Below, one piece after another: positions 24,580 to 33,093 of a stretch of 64,000 nt of DNA (position 1 is its first letter; every line of letters begins with the position of its first letter). Below the pieces are notes generated by a model. The model saw only the letters and a list, made by a program, of their open reading frames with translations. It ran no database searches and had not been told where the DNA came from. A program made the position numbers and the translations under genes. Source of the stretch: Panacagrimonas sp963975245 (GTDB lineage Bacteria > Pseudomonadota > Gammaproteobacteria > Nevskiales > Nevskiaceae); assembly GCA_963975245.1 (NCBI GenBank), contig CAXBFJ010000011.1, forward strand, positions 1 through 64,000. The letters run 5' to 3'.

Positions 24580-26007
24580 TCAGTTGAAACGCACGTACTC
24601 GGCGTCAATCGGCTGTTTGTTGATGCCCACGCGCGGCGGCGAGATCCAGTTGGCAAATTTTCCGGGTTCCGTGACCGCCTTCATCAGTGAAACCACGTAT
24701 TCGCGATCTTCTGCGGTCGGCATCCACTCGCCAACGCTGGCGTTCCACTCGGATTCGCTCACCGGCTTGCCTTCGGGAGACAGGTGCACGCCAGACAAGG
24801 TACCGATCTGGCGATTGAAGGCCTTGTGCGGCAGGGTCAGACGGAAGGGCAGACCTGCGGCTTCGATGACCTTGTTCCAGCGTCCGATACCGCCTTCGGA
24901 ATCCACGATGAAGTCGTTGCGCAGCACTTCGTTCAGGGCGTTGAGCATCGGCACTTCCTTCTCTACGAGTTTGCCGTCCTGCACGTCGAGGATCTTGTAG
25001 GACTGATCCTTGAGCTCGTGGTCGTCCTTGCGCATGCCTTCCTTGTAGCGACCCTTGAGCCCGGAGCTGTAGAACATCGCCGCATTGGATGACTGGTCGG
25101 CACCAAACAGATCCAGCGTCACGCTGTAATGGAAATTCAGATAGCGCTGGATGGTCTGCAGATCGATCACACCGAGTTTGCGGACCTGATCCGGCGCCTC
25201 GACGTTGTGCTTCTTCATCATCTCGCAAGTGCGCTGGATGATGCGCGACACGCCGGTTTCACCCACGAACATATGATGGGTTTCTTCGGTCAGCATGAAT
25301 CGCGTGGTGCGCGACAGCGGATCAAAGCTGGATTCTGCCAGCGCGTTCAACTGGAACTTGCCGTCACGATCCGTGAAGTAGGTGAACATGAAAAACGCCA
25401 GCCAGTCCGGCGTCTGCTCGTTGAAGGCCCCCAGAATGCGCGGGTTATCAACCTGGCCGGAGCGGCGTTCGAGCAGGGCATCGGCTTCTTCGCGACCATC
25501 GCGCCCGAAGTAGCGGTGCAGCAGGTAGACCATGGCCCAGAGGTGACGCCCTTCTTCCACATTGATCTGGAACAGATTACGCAGGTCATACAGCGATGGT
25601 GCAGTCAGGCCCAGCAAGCGCTGTTGCTCAACCGAAGCTGGCTCGGTGTCACCCTGGGTGACGATGATGCGACGCAGATTGGCCCGGTGTTCGCCGGGAA
25701 CGTCCTGCCAAACCTCCTTGCCCTTGTGCTCGCCAAAGTGAATGCGGCGATCCTGCACCTGATCCGCCATGAAGATACCCCAGCGGTAATCCGGCATTTT
25801 CACGTAGCCAAAGTTGGCCCAGCCGGAGGGCTCGGTTGAGATCGCCGTGCGCAGGTACACGTCATTCATCTGCGCGCCTTCCGGTCCCATGTCACCCCAC
25901 CAGTCCAGAAAATTGGGCTGCCAGTTTTCCAGTGCGCGCTGCAGCTTGCGGTCACTGTTGAGGTTCACGTTGTTGGGGATTTTCTGGCTGTAGTCGATGC
26001 TGCCCAT
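24580..26007 (-). CDS. boxB: Benzoyl-CoA 2,3-epoxidase oxygenase subunit BoxB
   Basis: A 475-residue di-iron monooxygenase component that forms 2,3-epoxybenzoyl-CoA from benzoyl-CoA with O2. Iron ligand motifs are seen in NVEEGRHLW and TEETHHMF. The length is as in known BoxB proteins. A GGAG site precedes the ATG by 7 bases. It lies 66 bases downstream of boxC and is probably co-transcribed. Its usual reductase partner BoxA is not encoded in the window. Confidence 0.96.
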   Translation of the reverse strand: MGSIDYSQKIPNNVNLNSDRKLQRALENWQPNFLDWWGDMGPEGAQMNDVYLRTAISTEPSGWANFGYVKMPDYRWGIFMADQVQDRRIHFGEHKGKEVWQDVPGEHRANLRRIIVTQGDTEPASVEQQRLLGLTAPSLYDLRNLFQINVEEGRHLWAMVYLLHRYFGRDGREEADALLERRSGQVDNPRILGAFNEQTPDWLAFFMFTYFTDRDGKFQLNALAESSFDPLSRTTRFMLTEETHHMFVGETGVSRIIQRTCEMMKKHNVEAPDQVRKLGVIDLQTIQRYLNFHYSVTLDLFGADQSSNAAMFYSSGLKGRYKEGMRKDDHELKDQSYKILDVQDGKLVEKEVPMLNALNEVLRNDFIVDSEGGIGRWNKVIEAAGLPFRLTLPHKAFNRQIGTLSGVHLSPEGKPVSESEWNASVGEWMPTAEDREYVVSLMKAVTEPGKFANWISPPRVGINKQPIDAEYVRFN

Positions 26008-26073
26008 GTGTGGCTCCGTCAGTTATTGAGTCTTGCAGCCCGATCACAACGGGCTTTCGCGGTTAGTGCAGAT

Positions 26074-27735
26074 TCAAACGCGTTCCATGTTGAAGTCGGC
26101 CTTCTCGCCTTTTCCGTACACCTTGAGCGCGCCCTTCTCACCCACGGCATTGGGCCGCGTGAAGATCCAGTTCTGCCACGCTGACAGACGGCCAAAGACG
26201 CGCGTCTCCATGGTCTCGGTGATGCCGAATCGCAGATTCGCTTCCAACCCGGTCAGTGCATCCGGCGACAGGCTGGCGCGCTCTTCCAGCGCAATGCGGA
26301 TTTCATCTTCCCAGTCGATGTCATCGGGCGCCTCGGTGATCAGGCCCAGTTCGATGGCCTGCGCCGGTTCAATCGCCTTGCCGATCTGTTCACGCACGGC
26401 GGCAATTTCACCGGCATCGTCGTAGTAACGCTGCGCAATGCGGTCCTTGCCATTGACCATCGGATAGGTGCCGAAGTTGAGCGCGGAGACCTGCAGTTTC
26501 GGCGCCTTCTCCGGCTCGTCCGGCAGGTCCAGCATGTAACTGCGATCTGCGGCGAGCGCGATTTCCAGCAAAGTGCCCGCAAAACAGGAGCCTTGTTCGA
26601 TCAACGCAAACAGGGTGCGCGACGAGACGTCCAATCGCGCCAGACAGCGACGCAACATGCCAATGCTTTCTCGTACAAACCAGTGATCCTTATGCGCCTC
26701 CAGCACCGCATCGCAATCGAGCACGGCCTGCGCATCGCCTTCGCAGCGCAGCAGCCAGGTGCCAAGCTCCAATTCATTGGTTCGCAAGGACAGGATGGCG
26801 TCATCCAGTTCGCGCGCCATGCGCAGCGGCCACCAATTGGCACCTGCTTCGAGAATACCTTCGATGTCTGTCGGTTGCGGGGCATCCGGTGCGCGGACCG
26901 TGAGGTGTGCCAGACGCCCTGCCCGATCGCACTTTACCGATACGAATCCATACTCGATGCCGTCGTCAGTGATGGTCCGATCAAGCGGTGTCAGGGCCAC
27001 GCCTTTTGCAGCTGAGGGGCGGTCGCTCTGCGCAGCGAGTTCTGCTGCACGCTGGGCAACCACTTCATCGAAAACGGCAGGCTTGGCAATTTCATCAACC
27101 AGCTTCCAGTCTTTGGCACGCTGCCCGCGCACGCCTTCGGTGGTGATGCAGAAAATATCCGCACGGTCGTGGCGTACCTTGCGCTTGTCGGTGATGCGGG
27201 TCAGGCCGCCGGTTCCCGGCAACACACCCAGCAAGGGCACCTCCGGCAGCGAAACTGCAGAACTGCGATCGTCCACGAGATAGATTTCGTCACAGGCCAG
27301 CGCCATTTCGTAACCACCGCCAGCGCAGGCGCCGTTGACCGCGGCCAGGAACTTCAGGCCGGAATGTCGGCTGGAGTCTTCAATGCCGTTTCGCGTTTCA
27401 TTGGTGAATTTGCAGAAATTCACCTTCCAGGCGTGACTGGAAGTTCCCAACATGAAAATGTTGGCGCCGGAACAGAAGATGCGATCTTTCAGGCTGCTGA
27501 TCACCACGGTGCGCACTTCCGGGTGCTCAAACCGGATGCGCTGCAATGCATCGTGAAGCTCGATATCCACACCCAGATCGTAGGAATTGAGCTTGAGCTT
27601 GTAGCCCTCGCGGATACCGGCGTCTTCGGACACATCCATGGCCAGCGTTGCAATGGCACCGTCGAAGCTCAGGCTCCAATGGCGATACCGGGAGGGGTCT
27701 GTCTGGTAGTCCACCCTGAGCGTTGAAGCCTGCAT
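26074..27735 (-). CDS. boxC: 2,3-epoxybenzoyl-CoA dihydrolase BoxC
   Basis: A 553-residue crotonase-superfamily enzyme with two crotonase-like halves. It opens the epoxybenzoyl-CoA ring hydrolytically, giving 3,4-dehydroadipyl-CoA semialdehyde and formate. The oxyanion-hole regions DRIFCSGANIFMLG and NGACAGGGYEMALACD are clear. The ATG at 27735 has AGGAG 7 bases upstream and is preferred over the longer frame to 27777. The leader carries four TGCA repeats that look like a BoxR operator. Confidence 0.96.
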   Translation of the reverse strand: MQASTLRVDYQTDPSRYRHWSLSFDGAIATLAMDVSEDAGIREGYKLKLNSYDLGVDIELHDALQRIRFEHPEVRTVVISSLKDRIFCSGANIFMLGTSSHAWKVNFCKFTNETRNGIEDSSRHSGLKFLAAVNGACAGGGYEMALACDEIYLVDDRSSAVSLPEVPLLGVLPGTGGLTRITDKRKVRHDRADIFCITTEGVRGQRAKDWKLVDEIAKPAVFDEVVAQRAAELAAQSDRPSAAKGVALTPLDRTITDDGIEYGFVSVKCDRAGRLAHLTVRAPDAPQPTDIEGILEAGANWWPLRMARELDDAILSLRTNELELGTWLLRCEGDAQAVLDCDAVLEAHKDHWFVRESIGMLRRCLARLDVSSRTLFALIEQGSCFAGTLLEIALAADRSYMLDLPDEPEKAPKLQVSALNFGTYPMVNGKDRIAQRYYDDAGEIAAVREQIGKAIEPAQAIELGLITEAPDDIDWEDEIRIALEERASLSPDALTGLEANLRFGITETMETRVFGRLSAWQNWIFTRPNAVGEKGALKVYGKGEKADFNMERV

Positions 27736-27762
27736 GTCATCTCCTGAGCGCATGAATTGATA

Positions 27763-27790
27763 TGCACTATTTTGCATGCATTATTTTGCA
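27763..27790. promoter_or_regulatory. Probable BoxR operator at the boxC promoter (four TGCA repeats)
   Basis: TGCA occurs at 27763, 27773, 27777 and 27787, as two TGCA-N6-TGCA units back to back. TGCA direct repeats are the known recognition feature of the BzdR/BoxR family. The unit TGCACTATTTTGCA closely matches TGCACTATGATGCA in the boxR-boxD gap. It lies 28-55 bases upstream of the boxC ATG, where it would overlap the promoter. Confidence 0.75.
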
Positions 27791-27884
27791 TGTCAAGGTG
27801 CGAATGAACGCGCCCATGGTCAGGAAAGCAGGCGAACCCTTCGACGCCCGCTACCCACGGCTTCAGGAATCCGCCCCGAACGGA

Positions 27885-28811
27885 TCAGTCGCGAGTGGCG
27901 ATGGCCCGCTGAATGGCCGTGGATACCGATTCCAGGCAGGCCGAGGGCGGCTTGCCACTGGTGTCGAACAACAGATCGGCCTTGGCGTAGAAGGGTGAAC
28001 GCTCTTCCAGAATCATGCGCAGGTCTTCCATCGCCTGCTTGTTGCCGGCCATGGGGCGCATATCACCCTGGGCAATGACCCGGTTCATGTGCTCTTCGGG
28101 TGAGGCGGTCAGCCAGACCGTGTAGCAACGGGACAGCAGCAGGTTGAAGGTGGCCGCCTCGGTGACGATGCCACCCGGCGTGTCGATGACGACCGGCGTG
28201 GGATCGGCCAACACTTCTTCCAGCGCGCGGCGCTCGTAGCGGCGATAAGCCGCAGGCCCGTAGAGCGAATGAATCTGATCAGGCCTGCAACCTGCTACCC
28301 GCTCGATTTCGCGGTGCAGATCAATGAAAGGCCGACGAAGATATTCCGCCAGGCCACGACCCAGCGTGGATTTTCCTGCGCCGCGCAGGCCAATCAGGGC
28401 AATGCGGTCCAGCCGATGGTCACGTGCCTCCGGTGCACCAAAGAGACGGCTCAGCGCGGTGCGCGCCATCTCCAACTGCTCAGGCGAACGCCCGTGCAGC
28501 AAATCCCGAATCAGCAGCCAGTCCGGGGAATCGGTGGTTTCGTCGCCCAGCAGTTCGGCCAGCGAGCAATCCAGCGCCTGTGCGATCTGGCGCAGGATCA
28601 GAATCGAAGGATTACCGATGCCGGCTTCAAGATTCGCCAGATGACGCTCCGAGACATTTGCAATCTGCGCCAGCACTTTGCGTGTGATGCCGCGCCGCGC
28701 ACGCAGCCGGCGCACGCGCGCACCCATCGCAGTCTGCAGCGGATCACGGTCCTGCTCCGCCACGGTATCGCCAGGGGCGTTGTGCTTGCTCGGGACCGCA
28801 GATGGAGACAT
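27885..28811 (-). CDS. boxR: BoxR/BzdR-type regulator: XRE helix-turn-helix fused to shikimate-kinase-like domain
   Basis: 308 residues from the ATG at 28811. An XRE-type helix-turn-helix occupies about residues 30-85 and a shikimate-kinase-like domain the rest, with a P-loop GLRGAGKST at 141-149. This fusion is specific to BoxR/BzdR repressors, which bind benzoyl-CoA as inducer and repress box genes. The reading frame extends to 29000, but the added residues lie in the divergent promoter region. It is divergent from boxD and on the same strand as boxC, each with a TGCA-repeat site. Confidence 0.95.
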   Translation of the reverse strand: MSPSAVPSKHNAPGDTVAEQDRDPLQTAMGARVRRLRARRGITRKVLAQIANVSERHLANLEAGIGNPSILILRQIAQALDCSLAELLGDETTDSPDWLLIRDLLHGRSPEQLEMARTALSRLFGAPEARDHRLDRIALIGLRGAGKSTLGRGLAEYLRRPFIDLHREIERVAGCRPDQIHSLYGPAAYRRYERRALEEVLADPTPVVIDTPGGIVTEAATFNLLLSRCYTVWLTASPEEHMNRVIAQGDMRPMAGNKQAMEDLRMILEERSPFYAKADLLFDTSGKPPSACLESVSTAIQRAIATRD

Positions 28812-28847
28812 GGGGTAAGGCCCTGCACGGGGTGCTTTGACTTTCAA

Positions 28848-28861
28848 TGCACTATGATGCA
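28848..28861. promoter_or_regulatory. Probable BoxR operator between boxR and boxD
   Basis: TGCACTATGATGCA is a TGCA-N6-TGCA unit matching 12 of 14 bases with the first unit at the boxC promoter. It lies 37 bases upstream of the boxR ATG and about 160 bases upstream of boxD, so it could serve autoregulation and boxD control. Confidence 0.7.
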
Positions 28862-29021
28862 TTTTTTGCCGCGCCACCTCAAGAAACGCTCGGCCGTCGC
28901 TGCGGGGCCTCCCCGGCCAGCCGGGCACTGGAGCCCATTCGGCAGGCGGCTTGCATCCGCCCGCAACCAGAACAACGCAGGAACGGACCCTGCCCAACAT
29001 TCAGCCAACGGAACCCTTTGC

Positions 29022-30593
29022 ATGAGCATCACCCTGAAAAACTACCTTGGCGGAAAGTGGATTGCCGGCGCTGGCGAAGGCACTGCCTTGCTCGACCCGG
29101 TGCTGGGCACCGAGCTGGCGCGCGCTTCTGCGGCCGGCCTTGATCTGGCATCGGGCTATGCCTTTGCGCGTGAACAGGGCGGCAAGGGCTTGCGCGCAAT
29201 GAGCTACGCAGAACGCGGCAAGGCCCTGCGGAAGCTGGTGGATGTATTCAAGACCCATCGCGCCCGCTACCTGCAGATCTCGATGGAAAACTCGGGCACA
29301 ACAGCCGCTCATTCGAGCCCGGATGTTGACGGTGCCATCTTCACCCTGGGTTACTACGCGCGACTGGCCACGGAACTGGGCGACGCACGCTACCTGGTGG
29401 ATGGCGAAGCAACGGAGCTGGACCGTGATGGCAGCTTCATTGCGCAGCACGTGATGGTGCCCTCACGCGGTCTGGCATTGCTGATCAATGCATTCAATTT
29501 CCCGGCATGGGGCCTGTGGGAGAAGGCCGCCCCGGCCTTACTCAGCGGTGTTCCGGTGATTGCCAAGCCGGCAACCGCCACCTGCTGGCTCACACAGGCC
29601 ATGGTGGCCGACGCGATCGAAGCCAATGTCCTACCCAAGGGCGCTTTGTCGGTTATTTGCGGCTCTGGCGACGGCCTTCTGGACGCCCTTGAACCCATGG
29701 ACCGGCTCTCCTTCACTGGCTCTGCGCAAACCGCGGCCATGCTGCGCGCACATCCAGCCGTTGCTGCGCGCAGCGTGCGCACCAATGTCGAAGCTGACAG
29801 CCTGAACAGCGTGCTGCTGGACCCGAATGTCGCACCGGGCTCGGATCACTTCGGGCAATTTGCCAAGGAAATGGCCCGCGAACTGAGCATCAAGTCCGGA
29901 CAACGCTGCACGGCACCCCGGCGCATCTTTGTGCCCAGAGAAAACTACGAGTCCTGTCGCGATGCGCTTTGCGCGGCGCTGGGCAAGATCACTGTCGGAA
30001 ACCCGCGTAACGAGAACGTCCGCATGGGGTCACTGGTGAGCACCGCGCAGAAACGCGATGTTCTGCGCGGCATTTCAGAACTGCGCGAAGAAGCCGAACT
30101 GCTTTTTGACGGCAGCCGTAGCGCCCTGGTGGACGCGGACCCGGACATCAGCGCCTGTGTCGCACCCTACCTGCTGGGCATCAACACCGGCGCGCGCGCC
30201 CGCGAAACGCACGAACTCGAGGTCTTTGGCCCGGTATGCACGCTTATCGGCTACGACAATGTGGAACAGGCCTTTGAATTCATCGAAGCTGGCCAGGGAT
30301 CTCTGGTGTGCTCGGTTTACGCGTCCAATCCGGAATTCGGTGCGCGCGCATCTCTTGAGCTGGCGCACGTACACGGACGGCTTCACGTCATCACACCAGC
30401 GGTCAGCACCAGCCACAGCGGCCATGGCAACGTCATGCCCAGCTCAATCCACGGCGGGCCCGGACGCGCCGGAGGTGGCGAAGAATTGGGCGGCCTGCGG
30501 GGACTTCAGTTCTACCATCAACGCAGTGCCATCCAAATTGAAAGCGACGGACTCGGCGCAATCACGGACAATGGCAAAAATTACGCACCCTGA
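29022..30593 (+). CDS. boxD: 3,4-dehydroadipyl-CoA semialdehyde dehydrogenase
   Basis: A 523-residue aldehyde dehydrogenase-superfamily protein resembling the dehydrogenase part of PaaZ. It oxidises the semialdehyde made by BoxC to 3,4-dehydroadipyl-CoA with NADP+. The catalytic cysteine lies in KSGQRCTAPRR and the general-base glutamate in TNVEADSLN. The ATG at 29022 is chosen; the frame is open much further upstream, antisense to boxR, but that part is a shadow. It is the first gene of the plus-strand box unit, 108 bases before the ligase. Confidence 0.93.
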   Translation: MSITLKNYLGGKWIAGAGEGTALLDPVLGTELARASAAGLDLASGYAFAREQGGKGLRAMSYAERGKALRKLVDVFKTHRARYLQISMENSGTTAAHSSPDVDGAIFTLGYYARLATELGDARYLVDGEATELDRDGSFIAQHVMVPSRGLALLINAFNFPAWGLWEKAAPALLSGVPVIAKPATATCWLTQAMVADAIEANVLPKGALSVICGSGDGLLDALEPMDRLSFTGSAQTAAMLRAHPAVAARSVRTNVEADSLNSVLLDPNVAPGSDHFGQFAKEMARELSIKSGQRCTAPRRIFVPRENYESCRDALCAALGKITVGNPRNENVRMGSLVSTAQKRDVLRGISELREEAELLFDGSRSALVDADPDISACVAPYLLGINTGARARETHELEVFGPVCTLIGYDNVEQAFEFIEAGQGSLVCSVYASNPEFGARASLELAHVHGRLHVITPAVSTSHSGHGNVMPSSIHGGPGRAGGGEELGGLRGLQFYHQRSAIQIESDGLGAITDNGKNYAP

Positions 30594-30701
30594 ATTGGCT
30601 GACCCTCAAACGGAATCCAGTCCGGTTGATCGGCCACCTTGGCCACCATCAGCCATCAGGGGTATCACTAGAATAATGAACTCAGGGGAAGCAAGCTCAA
30701 A

Positions 30702-32276
30702 ATGAAATCCAAGCCCGTCGTGCAGGCACCCGCCCAACTCAATTTCGCTGCTCACCTGCTCGCGCTCAATGCCGACCGCGGTGAGAAACTCGCTTACATC
30801 GATGACGCAGGCTCGCTGAGCTATGCAGACCTTGACCTGCATGTCCGCCGTTTCGCGGCCAGATTGATCGATCAGGGTATTCGCCGAGAAGAACGGGTTC
30901 TGCTGTGCGCGCACGACACCACTGACTGGCCCATCGCATTTCTCGGCTGCCTGTATGCAGGCGTAGTGCCAGTCGCGGTCAATACCCTGCTCAGCGCAGA
31001 TGACTACGCCTACATGATTGAGCACTGCAACGCACGCGGCGTGATCGTCTCCGACGCGCTGCTGAGCACCCTGCAGACCGCCATCGGCCAGTCCAGCACC
31101 AAGCCTGCACTGATTATTGTCTCGCGTGCATCTGAAGCATTCGCCGGGGGCGGCCTGCGACTTGAACAACTGCTGGAAGAAGGCAGCGAGCTGGAAAAGC
31201 CCGCTGATACTCGTCGCGATGACATTGCCTTCTGGCTGTACTCCTCAGGCTCCACCGGCCGGCCCAAGGGCACCGTACACACACACGGAAACCTGTTTGC
31301 CACACAGGCGACCTACGGCACCCACGCGCTCGGGCTGACAGAAGAAGACGTCACGTTCTCCGCCGCCAAGCTGTTCTTTGCCTACGGCCTGGGCAATGCA
31401 CTGACCTTCCCCCTCAGCGCCGGCGCCACGGTTTGTCTAATGGCAGAGCGCCCCACTCCGGAAGCCGTTTTCAAGCGACTGAGCGAACACAAGGCGAGCG
31501 TCTTCTTTGGCGTCCCCACCCTCTACGCAGGCATGCTCGCTGGCCCGATGCCGGACCGCGATGCACTGTCTCTGCGCGTCTGTGCCTCAGCCGGAGAAGC
31601 CCTGCCCAAAGAAATTGGCGAGCGTTTTGAAGCCCACTTTGGTGTGCCGATTCTCGACGGTATCGGCTCGACAGAAATGCTGCATATCTTCCTGTCCAAC
31701 CGCGTGGACGAGCTTCGCTATGGCACAAGCGGCAAGCCCGTTCCTGGTTATGAATTGCAGCTGCTCGACGAAGACGGCACGCCGGTGGACGACGACACCG
31801 TGGGCGATCTCTATGTCAAAGGCGACAGCAGCGCACTCATGTACTGGGGCAACCGGGACAAATCCCGCAGCACCTTTCTCGGCGCCTGGACGCGCACCGG
31901 CGACAAGTATGTTCGTGACAGCGAAGGCTGGTATACCTACTCCGGCCGCTCTGATGACATGCTCAAGGTCAGCGGGCAGTACGTTTCGCCCTTTGAAGTT
32001 GAAAGCTGCCTGATGCAGCACGAAAGTGTGTTTGAAGCCGCCATGATCGGCATCCACGACGACAATGGGCTGGTCAAATCCAAGGCCTTTGTCGTGCTCA
32101 AGCCGGGGGTCGAAGCTAGCGACACACTGGCAGTGGAGATCAAGAAGTTTGTGAAGGACCGCCTTGCACCGCACAAGTATCCGCGACGCATCGACTTCAT
32201 TGCCGAATTGCCAAAGACGCCGACCGGAAAGATCCAGCGCTTCAAATTGCGTCAGCTTGAAACCGCCGAGAGATGA
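30702..32276 (+). CDS. bclA: Benzoate-CoA ligase
   Basis: A 524-residue adenylate-forming enzyme of the benzoate-CoA ligase family. It converts benzoate, ATP and CoA to benzoyl-CoA. Motifs: the phosphate loop YSSGSTGRPKGTVH, the adenine region DGIGSTEMLH, YSGRSDDMLKVSGQYVSP and the C-terminal lysine in PKTPTGKIQRF. It lies downstream of boxD and supplies the substrate of BoxB. It overlaps the next gene as ATGA. Confidence 0.94.
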   Translation: MKSKPVVQAPAQLNFAAHLLALNADRGEKLAYIDDAGSLSYADLDLHVRRFAARLIDQGIRREERVLLCAHDTTDWPIAFLGCLYAGVVPVAVNTLLSADDYAYMIEHCNARGVIVSDALLSTLQTAIGQSSTKPALIIVSRASEAFAGGGLRLEQLLEEGSELEKPADTRRDDIAFWLYSSGSTGRPKGTVHTHGNLFATQATYGTHALGLTEEDVTFSAAKLFFAYGLGNALTFPLSAGATVCLMAERPTPEAVFKRLSEHKASVFFGVPTLYAGMLAGPMPDRDALSLRVCASAGEALPKEIGERFEAHFGVPILDGIGSTEMLHIFLSNRVDELRYGTSGKPVPGYELQLLDEDGTPVDDDTVGDLYVKGDSSALMYWGNRDKSRSTFLGAWTRTGDKYVRDSEGWYTYSGRSDDMLKVSGQYVSPFEVESCLMQHESVFEAAMIGIHDDNGLVKSKAFVVLKPGVEASDTLAVEIKKFVKDRLAPHKYPRRIDFIAELPKTPTGKIQRFKLRQLETAER

Positions 32277-33073
32277 GTTCTGACACATCGATCATCACGC
32301 TGCGCTGGAATACGCGCAGCGTCGATATCGAGTATCAAACCCTGTTTCCGGAGCGCCGCGAGGCGCCGCTGCTAATCTTTCTGCACGAAGGCCTCGGGTC
32401 TGTCTCGATGTGGCGCGACTACCCTCAACGCCTGTGCGATGCCGGCGGTTTTCGTGGTCTTGTCTATTCGCGTCTCGGCTACGGCCATTCCACGCCGCGC
32501 TCGCTTTCAGAGCCGCTTGCCCCCGACTTCATGCATGTGCAGGCGCAGCAAGTGTTACCAGCATTTCTGGAGGCACTGGGCATAGATGCACGCAAGGACA
32601 GGCCCTGGTTGTTCGGGCACAGTGATGGCGGCTCCATCGCGCTGCTCTACGCTGCGCAATTTCCGGATGCCATCGCCGGGCTGGTGGTCGCCGCGCCGCA
32701 CCTGTTTGTTGAAGACCTCAGCGTGCAAAGCATTGCCAAGGCCAAAACGGCATTTGAGACGACGGCACTGCGCGACAAGCTGGCGCGGTATCATCAGGAT
32801 GTGGACTCTGCGTTCAGGGGCTGGAACGACGTTTGGCTGTCGCCTGAGTTCCGTGACTGGAACATCGAGAACGAAGTGCAGAAGATCCGCTGCCCGGTGC
32901 TGGCGGTGCAGGGCCATGACGATGAATACGGCACCATGGCGCAGATCGACAGCATCGCCCGCCTCGCGCCGGACACCCGCTTATTGAAGCTGGATCACTG
33001 TGGTCATTCGCCGCACCGGGATCAGCCCGATGTGCTCAGTCAGGCGGTTTGCGATTTCATCAACACGCCCTGA
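32273..33073 (+). CDS. Alpha/beta-fold hydrolase of the box cluster
   Basis: A 266-residue alpha/beta hydrolase with nucleophile elbow GHSDGG, an oxyanion region HEGLGSVSMW and a C-terminal catalytic histidine in HCGHSPHRD. The overlap with the benzoate-CoA ligase shows coupling to the benzoyl-CoA pathway. Similar hydrolases accompany box genes in other bacteria, where a thioesterase or lactone-clearing role has been suggested. The substrate is not defined. Confidence 0.85.
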   Translation: MSSDTSIITLRWNTRSVDIEYQTLFPERREAPLLIFLHEGLGSVSMWRDYPQRLCDAGGFRGLVYSRLGYGHSTPRSLSEPLAPDFMHVQAQQVLPAFLEALGIDARKDRPWLFGHSDGGSIALLYAAQFPDAIAGLVVAAPHLFVEDLSVQSIAKAKTAFETTALRDKLARYHQDVDSAFRGWNDVWLSPEFRDWNIENEVQKIRCPVLAVQGHDDEYGTMAQIDSIARLAPDTRLLKLDHCGHSPHRDQPDVLSQAVCDFINTP

Positions 33074-33093
33074 GACGGCGGCCCCGCGCTGGA

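Noticed and set aside
25129..25839. Plus-strand 236-codon frame opposite boxB
   Set aside because: Antisense shadow; boxB is unmistakable and the frame has no features of its own.
28269..29021. Upstream extension of the boxD frame to 774 residues
   Set aside because: The added part is antisense to boxR and its promoter region; boxD homology begins at the ATG at 29022.
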